A stretch of DNA of 5,317 nucleotides from Crocinitomicaceae bacterium (GTDB lineage: Bacteria > Bacteroidota > Bacteroidia > Flavobacteriales_D > Crocinitomicaceae), in the NCBI GenBank assembly GCA_027084145.1, contig JALWLM010000193.1, positions 1 through 5,317 on the forward strand, read 5' to 3'. This document shows, one piece after another, positions 1 to 5,317 of this stretch. Positions within the stretch are counted from its first letter, which is position 1. Each line of letters starts with the position of its first letter. The position numbers and the translations under genes are program-made. A model generated the notes under the pieces. That model saw only the letters and a list, made by a program, of their open reading frames with translations, was not told the DNA's origin and searched no databases.

Positions 1-46
1 ATTCTTTATTTTTGAAAATTCGAATAGAATCTTCTTTTATTTTTTA
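1..46 (-). pseudogene. In-frame continuation of the MMPL/RND-like gene past the TAA stop, cut by the window edge
   Basis: Reading on in the same frame after TAA 44-46 gives KIKEDSIRIFKNKE down to base 2 with no further stop. The DSIRI(F/Y) pattern followed by a charged stretch resembles what follows the IPYIHF-type segment in intact Bacteroidota members of this exporter family. The same frame is kept, so one base substitution (for example from GAA, CAA or AAA) is enough to explain the stop and no frameshift is needed. Whether the rest of the gene is intact cannot be seen, since it lies to the left of the window. Confidence 0.5.
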
Positions 47-412
47 AGAAGAAAAATGAATATATGGAATCTCAACTTTCATCCCATTGGAATAGATGAA
101 ATATTCTTTTTGATTCGTAATAGAAACGACATTTTGGACATATTTTAATTTTTCCAGTTTTTTACTAAACTTTTTGACCTTGTTTAAAAAATCAACATTG
201 AATATTCCTTTCTTATTTTCTATAGCGATTAAGACGAAATCATTGTCTGGAGAAAAACGTTTTCGATGATTTAAGAAATAATTGGTCTCTTTACTGTTTT
301 TAGGGAAAAACTTTTCAAAGTCATAATCAAATTTTACTTGTATTGCTTTGTATACCATCCAACCGGTAAGTGACACGATAAAAAGCAATAGAAAAAATAT
401 TTTTCTCTTCAT
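44..412 (-). CDS. N-terminal fragment of an MMPL/RND-type exporter, truncated by an in-frame stop
   Basis: A 122-residue product. Residues about 4-22 form one hydrophobic membrane segment, followed by a non-cytoplasmic stretch with the pattern FDYDFEKFFPKN (about 28-39) and NDFVLIAIEN (about 57-66). This matches the start of Bacteroidota MMPL/RND-superfamily exporters, where the first helix leads into a periplasmic porter-like domain. Such proteins normally have roughly 750-850 residues and about 12 helices and move lipids or other hydrophobic compounds; the substrate here is unknown. The ATG at 410-412 is the only sensible start, because an in-frame TAA lies four codons upstream. The reading frame ends at TAA 44-46, far too early for the family, and related sequence continues beyond it in the same frame. 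The gene is therefore probably a pseudogene or contains a sequencing error. It is divergent from the T9SS cargo gene at 513. Family assignment is from motif recognition only. Confidence 0.6.
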   Translation of the reverse strand: MKRKIFFLLLFIVSLTGWMVYKAIQVKFDYDFEKFFPKNSKETNYFLNHRKRFSPDNDFVLIAIENKKGIFNVDFLNKVKKFSKKLEKLKYVQNVVSITNQKEYFIYSNGMKVEIPYIHFSS

Positions 413-473
413 TAGAGCGTTTGTTTAAAATTGTATAATTCTCCCTTAATTTTTTAAAATCAAAAATATAGTT

Positions 474-481
474 TATCTTTG
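474..481 (+). promoter_or_regulatory. Bacteroidota-type promoter -7 box (TATCTTTG) for the T9SS cargo gene
   Basis: TATCTTTG fits the Bacteroidota -7 consensus TAnnTTTG and lies 31 bases before the ATG at 513. No clear TTG-type -33 box is present at the usual spacing; that stretch is T- and A-rich. The same nine bases (TTATCTTTG) recur before the peptidase gene at 1621-1629, which supports a real promoter element. There is no Shine-Dalgarno site, and the start codon is preceded by an A-rich leader, as is usual in this phylum. Confidence 0.55.
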
Positions 482-512
482 AAGAATAGTCAATTCAATT
501 AAAAATTAAAAT

Positions 513-1541
513 ATGAAAAAGAAATTATTATTTGGAACTGCATTATTGCTTAACTCATTGTCATTTGGACAATTTACACAAGCTAATGAGCCGGCTATTG
601 GAGAATCGTTAACGATGCATGTTTGTGATACCAATGCCAATTTTATGGAAACAACAGTAGGAATGGGGGTAACGTGGGATTATTCTTCTTTACCGGGAAT
701 TTTTGGCGACACAAGACTTGTGCAAGTTGTAGATGCGACAATGCACCCACAGGCTTCCAGTTTTTCCGGGGCAGTTAAAGCGATTGAAATACAGAATTCC
801 ATAACTACTTTTTTCTCTTCATCTTCAACGGACAGAACTTCTTATGGATTCTCTTTTAATGATCAAAATATGGGAGATGTTATAGCAAGTTATAGCACGG
901 ATCAAGAAATTTTAATGAATTATCCGTTTGTTACAGGAAATACAGTGAATGATGTTTTCTCCGGGAATCTTTCTTTTACGTTCAACGGTTTACCGGTAAA
1001 TGAAGTTTTGTCAGGAGAAATTAACGCGACTGTTGACGGCCAAGGAACCTTAATGTTACCGGGGGGTGTGACCTTAACTAATGTTCTTCGATATGCTTTG
1101 TTGGATAGTTCAAGAACAACCGTTCCTTTATTGGGAGATATAGATGTTATTAGAACTCAATACGAATATTATGACCATGCCGATCAAAATTTACCTGTAT
1201 TGATTTTCAGTAAGATTCGTATTCAAAGTCCCGGAGCTACACAACCAATTAATGAAATTGTCTTAGTATTATCAAAATATCAGCCGACAGAATATTTAAG
1301 TTTGGAAGAGAATGAATTGTCTTTTAATGTTTATCCGAATCCGGTAAAAGAACAAATTAAAATCTCAGGGGATTTCCTAAAAGCAATGATTGATGTTGTT
1401 GATCAAAAAGGAAGAACAATAAAGTCAATAGAAATCATTAATGGAGAATTATTGAATGTATCAGATTTGGAAAAAGGAATTTATTTCTTAAGGTTAAAAT
1501 CGGAAGATAAAATTTCGGTGAAAAAGTTTGTTAAGTTATAA
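513..1541 (+). CDS. Secreted protein of unknown function with T9SS type A C-terminal sorting domain
   Basis: A 342-residue protein. Residues 1-20 are a signal peptide (basic start, hydrophobic core, then SFGQ), so it is exported by Sec. The last 71 residues, from NVYPNP at 272, form a T9SS type A sorting domain. It shows the YPNP opening, an IDVVDQKGR turn, the SDLEKGIYFLRL strand pair and a basic end, KKFVKL. This domain normally directs cargo through the outer membrane and is then cleaved, often with attachment to the surface. Residues about 21-260 look beta-rich, with many Ser, Thr, Gly and Asn, one cysteine and no catalytic motif that I recognise; similar anonymous proteins are common in Flavobacteriia. 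It has its own promoter box and terminator, so it is probably transcribed alone. Export and sorting are well supported; the mature function is unknown. Confidence 0.9.
   Translation: MKKKLLFGTALLLNSLSFGQFTQANEPAIGESLTMHVCDTNANFMETTVGMGVTWDYSSLPGIFGDTRLVQVVDATMHPQASSFSGAVKAIEIQNSITTFFSSSSTDRTSYGFSFNDQNMGDVIASYSTDQEILMNYPFVTGNTVNDVFSGNLSFTFNGLPVNEVLSGEINATVDGQGTLMLPGGVTLTNVLRYALLDSSRTTVPLLGDIDVIRTQYEYYDHADQNLPVLIFSKIRIQSPGATQPINEIVLVLSKYQPTEYLSLEENELSFNVYPNPVKEQIKISGDFLKAMIDVVDQKGRTIKSIEIINGELLNVSDLEKGIYFLRLKSEDKISVKKFVKL
1326..1538 (+). other. T9SS type A sorting domain coding segment
   Basis: This segment encodes residues 272-342 of the protein starting at 513. The diagnostic elements are NVYPNP at its start, the central D-x-K-G-R turn, the L-x-K-G-(I/V)-Y-F strand motif and a C-terminal Lys-rich strand. 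It is the best complete sorting domain in the window and serves as the reference for the orphan copy at 4759-4980. Confidence 0.88.
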
Positions 1542-1561
1542 TTTTAAGCATAAAGAAAGAT

Positions 1562-1591
1562 AAAAAACGCCTTCGTTAGAAGGCGTTTTTT
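1562..1591 (+). terminator. Intrinsic terminator after the T9SS cargo gene
   Basis: A perfect 13-base-pair stem (AAAAAACGCCTTC against GAAGGCGTTTTTT) encloses the four-base loop GTTA and ends in a T-run. It begins 20 bases after the TAA of the cargo gene. The flanking A- and T-tracts make it symmetric, but the next gene is on the same strand, so its main role is to separate the cargo gene from the downstream operon. Confidence 0.9.
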
Positions 1592-1621
1592 ATTGAATGA
1601 AGATTTTATTTGAATTTAAGT

Positions 1622-1629
1622 TATCTTTG
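1622..1629 (+). promoter_or_regulatory. Bacteroidota-type promoter -7 box (TATCTTTG) for the peptidase-propeller operon
   Basis: TATCTTTG lies 23 bases before the ATG at 1653 and just after the terminator of the preceding gene, where an operon promoter is expected. It is identical to the box at 474-481. A TTGA occurs at 1593-1596, but the spacing of about 26 bases to the -7 box is longer than usual, so the -33 element is uncertain. The leader to the start codon is a long A-run with no Shine-Dalgarno site. Confidence 0.55.
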
Positions 1630-1652
1630 GCTTATTAAAAAAAAAAATAATT

Positions 1653-3440
1653 ATGATGAAAAATATTATTATATTCATATTTGTAGGATTTTATTTCCTA
1701 TCGTCTGGTCAAAATATACGCTATGAGGTAAGCATGCCAAAACCTCAAAATCATTACTACCATGTAGAGATGCAGTTGGAAGGATTTTCAAAAAAAACAG
1801 TAGATGTTAAAATGCCTGTTTGGACCCCCGGTTCCTATTTGGTTCGGGAGTTTGCTAAAAGTGTTAACATCGTAAAAGCATTTAGTGGAGATAAAGAATT
1901 AGAGGTAAAAAAAACAAATAAGAATACATGGAGAATTTATAAAGGAAAGCATAAGAATATTAGAGTAGTTTATGATGTTTATGCTTTTGAAGTTTCGGTG
2001 AGGACCAGTTTTTTGGATTTAACGCATGGTTTTATCAGTGGAACAAGTGTGTTTATGTATGTTGATGGATTTAAAGATTTGGAAGGGGAAGTAGAAATAT
2101 TTCCATATAAAGATTTTAGATTTATTACAACGGCTTTGGAACAAAAATCAGAAGGAGTAACCAAAGACGGTTCACAAGTATTTGTTTTTGAAAGTTACGA
2201 TCAATTGGTTGATTGTCCGATTGAGATAGGGAATCAGCATATTTTTCATTTTGATGCAGCAGGTGTAAGACATACGGTTGCGATGTATAATGAAGGGAAT
2301 TATGATGAGGAGAAATTAAAAAAAGATATGGCAAAAGTCGTTGAATCAGCCACAAGTGTTTTTGAAGACAATCCCAATAAAAAATATGTATTTATAATTC
2401 ATAATATGCTAGATGCACAAGGAGGATTGGAGCATATGAACTCAACGGTTTTGAGTGTTTATAAATGGGGATATACCGGACAATCATATTTAGATTTTCT
2501 TCAATTGGTTGCACATGAATACTTTCATTTATGGAATGTAAAAAGAATTCGACCGATAACATTAGGGCCTTTTGATTATGATAAGGAAAATTACACAACG
2601 CTTTTATGGGTTATGGAAGGTTTTACATCTTATTATGAAAAGATGATTTTGTTAAGAGCCGGGTTTTATAATGACGAGCAATTTTTAAATAAAATGTTTT
2701 CATCATTAAATTATGTAGAGGGTTCGGTAGGTGCAAGAGTTCAACCTGTTGCACATGCAAGTTTTGATGCTTGGATTAAAGCATATCGACCTAATGAAAA
2801 CAGTCATAATACCACCATGTCTTATTATTCGAGAGGAGCAGTTATGGCAATGCTTTTAGATGCTAAGATGATTGCAAATTCTAATGGAACAAAAAAGCTG
2901 GATGATTTCATGCGTTTTTTATACATTAAGTATTACAAGCAAAAGAAGAGAGGATTTACCGAAGAAGAGTTTAAATCTGATTTGGAGCGTTTTGTAGGGG
3001 AGGATTTGACATCATTTTTTCAGAAATATATTTATGGAACAGAAATACCCGATTATAAAACAATACTTGATCCTCTAGGACTTGAAATCAATTATGTAGG
3101 GAAACCAAAGGCAAGCGTTGGAATGACGGTTACTAACTCATCAGGAAAAACAATTGTTAAACGAATTAGAGCGGGTTCTCCGGCTGAAGAGGCTGGGATA
3201 AGCGTTGGTGATGAAATTATTGGAATTAATGGCTATAGAGTCGATGCTGAGTCTTTGAATAGTTATTTTAAAACAGTGCAAGAAAATGAACAAATAGAAG
3301 TGTTGTATGCTCGAGGAGATCAACTGATGTTCACAAAAATGAAAGTTCAAAATTATGAGCGCCCCCAATTTGAATATAAAGTGCTTTTAGAAAATGAAAC
3401 AGATGAGAGAAATTATCATTTTTGGTTAAAGAGATTATGA
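1653..3440 (+). CDS. M61-family zinc metallopeptidase with C-terminal PDZ domain
   Basis: A 595-residue protein, close to the usual length of bacterial M61 (glycyl aminopeptidase-like) enzymes. Residues 1-20 are a signal peptide ending SSGQ with no lipobox cysteine, so a periplasmic location is likely. The N-terminal beta domain (about 21-200) contains the family's PVWTPGSYLVREF stretch (55-67). The catalytic domain has GGLEHMNST (257-265), then HEYFHLWNVKRIRP with zinc-binding His288 and His292 and catalytic Glu289. Next comes WVMEGFTSYYE, with Glu322 the probable third zinc ligand, and YYSRGAVMAMLLD (391-403). All expected catalytic residues are present. A PDZ domain follows (about 485-570, core AGSPAEEAGISVGDEIIGING) and probably binds peptide C-termini. 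Two adjacent ATGs (1653, 1656) are both usable. There is no T9SS sorting domain. The stop overlaps the start of the next gene. The peptidase call is strong; the natural substrate is unknown. Confidence 0.95.
   Translation: MMKNIIIFIFVGFYFLSSGQNIRYEVSMPKPQNHYYHVEMQLEGFSKKTVDVKMPVWTPGSYLVREFAKSVNIVKAFSGDKELEVKKTNKNTWRIYKGKHKNIRVVYDVYAFEVSVRTSFLDLTHGFISGTSVFMYVDGFKDLEGEVEIFPYKDFRFITTALEQKSEGVTKDGSQVFVFESYDQLVDCPIEIGNQHIFHFDAAGVRHTVAMYNEGNYDEEKLKKDMAKVVESATSVFEDNPNKKYVFIIHNMLDAQGGLEHMNSTVLSVYKWGYTGQSYLDFLQLVAHEYFHLWNVKRIRPITLGPFDYDKENYTTLLWVMEGFTSYYEKMILLRAGFYNDEQFLNKMFSSLNYVEGSVGARVQPVAHASFDAWIKAYRPNENSHNTTMSYYSRGAVMAMLLDAKMIANSNGTKKLDDFMRFLYIKYYKQKKRGFTEEEFKSDLERFVGEDLTSFFQKYIYGTEIPDYKTILDPLGLEINYVGKPKASVGMTVTNSSGKTIVKRIRAGSPAEEAGISVGDEIIGINGYRVDAESLNSYFKTVQENEQIEVLYARGDQLMFTKMKVQNYERPQFEYKVLLENETDERNYHFWLKRL
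3437..3440 (+). promoter_or_regulatory. ATGA stop-start overlap coupling peptidase and propeller genes
   Basis: The TGA stop of the peptidase gene (3438-3440) overlaps the ATG of the propeller gene (3437-3439) in the sequence ATGA. There is no promoter or convincing ribosome binding site of its own just upstream. Re-initiation by ribosomes ending the peptidase is the likely way the second gene is translated, and it decides the start in favour of 3437 over the upstream TTG at 3422. Confidence 0.75.
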
Positions 3441-4723
3441 GAAAGGTTTTAGTATTATTCTTCTTAGGAACGACCTCCCTTTTTGCTCAAATAGAATGGG
3501 AGGTAATTACCATTGAAAAACCTAAAAACACGTCATATCCAAGTGAGCAAGTAGAACCCTCCATTGCAATTTGTCCTAAGGACACAAGTAGGATTGTTGC
3601 AGGAACAGTTTTAGAGGGATATTATTATTCTAAAGATGGAGGAAGAACATGGAGAAGTAAAAAAATAAAAAGTAAATACGGTGTTTATGGAGATCCTGTA
3701 TTAATCTTTGATACAACAGGAAGAGTGTATTATTTTCATTTGTCAAATTATCCGAAAACAAGTTGGCTGGATAGAATTGTGTGTCAAAGTTCTTCTAGAA
3801 TATGTGGAGGTTTTAATCAAGGCACTTTTCCAAAGCCTAATGGAAAAGTACAGGATAAGCATTGGGCGGTAGTAGATAGAAAAACCAATCATATTTATTT
3901 AACATGGACGCAATTTGATGCTTATGACTCTCCTTTAAAAGAAGATAGTTCATTAATTGTTTTTTCAAAAAGTACAGATCAAGGAAAAACATGGACAGAC
4001 CCGAAGGTGATTTCCTATTATTCCGGAGATTGTAGAGATGATGATAATACGGTAGAAGGTGCGGTACCGGCCATTGGAGCAAATGGAGAAATTTATGTTG
4101 CTTGGGCAGGACCCAAAGGATTGGTATTTCAATGTTCTAAAGATCAAGGTAAAACATGGTTTAAAAAAGAAAAAATAATTGATAAAATATATAATGGCTG
4201 GGTGATTGATATTCCGGGGATGAATAGAGCGAATGGACTTCCCGTTTTAAAAACAGATTTAAGTAAAGGGAAGTATCATGGAACAATTTACTTGAATTGG
4301 TGTGATCAAAAAAACGGAGATGATGATACAGATGTTTGGTTGATAAAATCAACAGATGGAGGAAGAACATGGTCTAACCGTATTAAAGTAAATCAAGATA
4401 CTGTCAAAGCACATCAATTTTTTACTTGGATGAGCGTTGATCAAAGTACGGGATATTTATATTTTGTCTATTATGATAGAAGAAATTCCAAAGGGAGTAT
4501 TGCAACAGATGTTTATTTGTCTGTTTCTAGTGATGGAGGAGAAACATTTGAAGATTTTTGTTTAACGGAAAAAGCATTTTACCCAATTCAAGGAACATTC
4601 TTTGGTGATTATTTAAATATTGATGCCGCAAAAAATAAGATAATTGCAATTTGGCCTGAAATGATGAGTAACGGTGAAATAAAACTTCAAGTAGCTAATA
4701 TTTATAATAAAGAAAGCAAGTAA
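3437..4723 (+). CDS. Secreted Asp-box beta-propeller protein (sialidase/BNR-like)
   Basis: A 428-residue product from the ATG at 3437, giving MRKVLVLFFLGTTSLFAQ, a typical signal peptide. A longer reading from TTG 3422 would only add MVKEI and is less likely. Five Asp boxes (SxDxGxTW type) are visible at residues 65-72, 179-186, 234-241, 305-312 and 364-371. Between them recur strands such as GRVYYFHL, NHIYLTWTQ, GEIYVAWAG, GTIYLNWCD and GYLYFVYYDRR. Together with the first repeat (EPSIAICPKDTSRIVAGT) and last (YLNIDAAKNKIIAIWP) they suggest about seven blades, two without a proper Asp box. Proteins of this kind in Bacteroidota are often labelled exo-alpha-sialidase, but I see no FRIP-type motif, so enzymatic activity should not be assumed. 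It has no sorting domain or lipobox, so it is probably periplasmic. The ATGA overlap with the M61 peptidase gene implies translational coupling and a shared role. Confidence 0.85.
   Translation: MRKVLVLFFLGTTSLFAQIEWEVITIEKPKNTSYPSEQVEPSIAICPKDTSRIVAGTVLEGYYYSKDGGRTWRSKKIKSKYGVYGDPVLIFDTTGRVYYFHLSNYPKTSWLDRIVCQSSSRICGGFNQGTFPKPNGKVQDKHWAVVDRKTNHIYLTWTQFDAYDSPLKEDSSLIVFSKSTDQGKTWTDPKVISYYSGDCRDDDNTVEGAVPAIGANGEIYVAWAGPKGLVFQCSKDQGKTWFKKEKIIDKIYNGWVIDIPGMNRANGLPVLKTDLSKGKYHGTIYLNWCDQKNGDDDTDVWLIKSTDGGRTWSNRIKVNQDTVKAHQFFTWMSVDQSTGYLYFVYYDRRNSKGSIATDVYLSVSSDGGETFEDFCLTEKAFYPIQGTFFGDYLNIDAAKNKIIAIWPEMMSNGEIKLQVANIYNKESK
3634..3652 (+). repeat. Exact 19-base repeat, copy 1 (Asp-box codons)
   Basis: AGATGGAGGAAGAACATGG encodes the DGGRTW core of the first Asp box and recurs base for base at 4354-4372 in the fourth Asp box. 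The flanking bases differ on both sides. It is an internal coding repeat of the propeller gene. Confidence 0.8.
4354..4372 (+). repeat. Exact 19-base repeat, copy 2 (Asp-box codons)
   Basis: This is the second copy of the 19-base sequence at 3634-3652 and encodes the DGGRTW core of the fourth Asp box. Synonymous positions are identical too, whereas the Asp boxes at 3971 and 4136 use the variant DQGKTW with different codons. Confidence 0.8.
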
Positions 4724-4758
4724 AAATATTTACTTTATTTAGGTTTCAAGAGGTTAAT

Positions 4759-4980
4759 TTATTGGATAATTAACCGTCTTGTAATCATCGTTTTTTCTCC
4801 GCAGACAAAATAAACTCCTTTATTCAAGTTGGATAGATTGATAATTGTTTCATTTCCTTGATAAACGATTTTTCCTACAGAATTTCGAATAATGATTATT
4901 TCATCTTTTTGAGGGGTATAGACTTTTAAAATATCTCTTGCAGGATTTGGATAGACATTAAATGTATTTACGGATATTTC
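4759..4980 (-). pseudogene. Orphan T9SS sorting domain, remnant of a cargo gene
   Basis: On the minus strand this segment reads EISVNTFNVYPNPARDILKV, then a central IIIIRNSVGKIVYQG stretch, INLSNLNKGVYFVCG and a terminal basic RRLIIQ before TAA at 4759-4761. It is a well-preserved type A sorting domain of about 73 residues. The frame stays open upstream to base 5118, but that 119-codon stretch has no ATG or GTG, and no TTG before the domain; the one ATG is near its very end. The upstream part (4981-5118) shows no recognisable domain and runs through a strong terminator hairpin at 5098-5130. The likeliest reading is the 3' relic of a lost or deleted secreted-protein gene. A functional small protein using an unusual start is possible but not supported. 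Confidence 0.65.
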
Positions 4981-5097
4981 TGCAGAAATAACTTTACTGT
5001 AGATTAAAGAATAAAAGTTTTCCCTCTTTAAATGAACTAAATATTCGATAAAACAGGTTGTATATTCGTTGATGTATAATAGAGAATATTGAATATT

Positions 5098-5130
5098 AAA
5101 AAAGCCTAAAGATTTTCTTTAGGCTTTTTT
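5098..5130 (-). terminator. Strong symmetric hairpin terminator of the right-edge gene
   Basis: A perfect 15-base-pair stem (AAAAAAGCCTAAAGA against TCTTTAGGCTTTTTT) has a three-base TTT loop. It starts 18 bases after the minus-strand TAA at 5149-5151, the right place to end that gene. It carries a T-run in both directions, so it may also stop any plus-strand transcript running through from the propeller gene, which has no strong terminator nearer to it. Confidence 0.9.
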
Positions 5131-5148
5131 ATCGAATTATCTTAGATG

Positions 5149-5317
5149 TTATTTCTTTAACACTTTTTCTACTTTAATAAGCTTACCGTTTTTATTATAT
5201 ATTCTTATAACATAAAAACCTGAGTTAAGTGTATTAAATATGTTTGATTGGACCTTCTTTGTTGAACCGGGGTTTAGGTATTCGATTTTAGGCTTTCCTA
5301 AAACATCAGTATATATT
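5149..5317 (-). CDS. C-terminal end of a T9SS sorting-domain protein (partial, runs off the window)
   Basis: The last 55 complete codons and TAA of a minus-strand gene are visible; its start lies beyond the right edge. The sequence runs IYTDVLGKPKIEYLNPGS, then FNTLNSGFYVIRIYNKNG, and ends in a basic strand, VEKVLKK. This is the second half of a T9SS type A-like sorting domain: a D-x-L-G-K turn, an L-x-S-G-F-Y-V-I-R strand motif and a Lys-rich end. The protein is therefore probably T9SS-secreted cargo, but its functional domain is not in view. It is followed by the hairpin terminator at 5098-5130. The sorting-domain call rests on pattern recognition over a short stretch. Confidence 0.75.
   Translation of the reverse strand, partial: IYTDVLGKPKIEYLNPGSTKKVQSNIFNTLNSGFYVIRIYNKNGKLIKVEKVLKK

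Larger units (their letters stand above)
4724..5148. other. 425-base region without an intact gene
   Basis: This stretch separates the plus-strand operon from the minus-strand gene at the right edge. It holds the orphan sorting domain (4759-4980), a weak inverted repeat (GGTTAATT 4752-4759 against AATTAACC 4768-4775 with an eight-base loop), an AT-rich stretch without recognisable signals (about 4981-5097) and the strong hairpin at 5098-5130. No RNA gene or plus-strand coding region is evident. Confidence 0.6.

Noticed and set aside
434..439. TATAAT resembling an E. coli -10 box
   Set aside because: The primary sigma factor of Bacteroidota prefers TAnnTTTG, and such hexamers are expected by chance in AT-rich intergenic DNA.
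1979..2598. Minus-strand open frames of 61-76 codons within the peptidase gene
   Set aside because: They lie opposite a well-supported gene, have no recognisable domain and look like chance openings in AT-rich sequence.
3141..3368. Minus-strand open frame opposite the PDZ domain
   Set aside because: It is a shadow of the coding strand with low-complexity composition and no start context.
3422..3436. TTG start adding MVKEI to the propeller protein
   Set aside because: The ATG at 3437 gives a cleaner signal peptide start (MRKVLVLFFLG) and the common ATGA overlap with the upstream stop.
3837..4370. Minus-strand open frames opposite the propeller gene
   Set aside because: They overlap one another and the coding repeats, and show no domain features.
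4752..4775. Inverted repeat as terminator of the propeller operon
   Set aside because: The stem is only eight AT-rich pairs with an eight-base loop and no adjacent T-run on the plus strand, and it overlaps the orphan domain's stop codon.
5113..5151. Stop-codon readthrough joining the right-edge gene to the orphan sorting domain
   Set aside because: Three in-frame TAA codons and a strong terminator lie between them, and a second sorting domain would serve no clear purpose.
1..5317. tRNA, rRNA, CRISPR array, insertion sequence or phage elements
   Set aside because: No cloverleaf, regularly spaced repeats, transposase motifs or terminal inverted repeats were seen on either strand.

Overview
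The window looks like chromosomal DNA from a marine- or soil-type member of the Bacteroidota, most likely Flavobacteriia. The evidence is strongly AT-rich sequence, A-rich leaders instead of Shine-Dalgarno sites, promoter -7 boxes of the TAnnTTTG type, signal peptides ending in Ala/Gly-Gln, and C-terminal sorting domains of the type IX secretion system (T9SS) on three separate genes or gene pieces. The taxon is an inference from these traits; nothing here names a species.

Layout, left to right. (1) On the minus strand, 1-412 holds the start of an MMPL/RND-type membrane exporter. An in-frame TAA at 44-46 cuts it after 122 residues, yet the same frame continues with family-like sequence to the window edge. 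(2) A 100-base divergent intergenic region carries a TATCTTTG promoter box for the plus-strand gene. (3) 513-1541 (+) encodes a secreted protein of unknown function with a T9SS type A sorting domain, closed by a near-perfect hairpin terminator at 1562-1591. (4) A second TATCTTTG box leads into a two-gene operon. It holds an M61-family metallopeptidase with a C-terminal PDZ domain (1653-3440) and an Asp-box beta-propeller protein (3437-4723), which overlap by four bases (ATGA). (5) 4724-5148 has no intact gene. It contains a start-less T9SS sorting domain on the minus strand (4759 to about 4980) and a strong symmetric hairpin terminator (5098-5130). (6) The right edge holds the last 55 codons of another minus-strand gene that ends in a T9SS-like domain.

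How the parts relate. All intact products are predicted to be exported. The sorting-domain protein is probable T9SS cargo. The peptidase and the propeller have ordinary signal peptides but no sorting domain, so periplasm or outer-membrane space is the likelier location. Their coupled translation suggests they work together, but no substrate can be read from the sequence. I see no phage, transposon, CRISPR or defence-type system. The most notable points are the nonsense codon in the exporter gene, the orphan sorting domain and the coupled peptidase-propeller pair.
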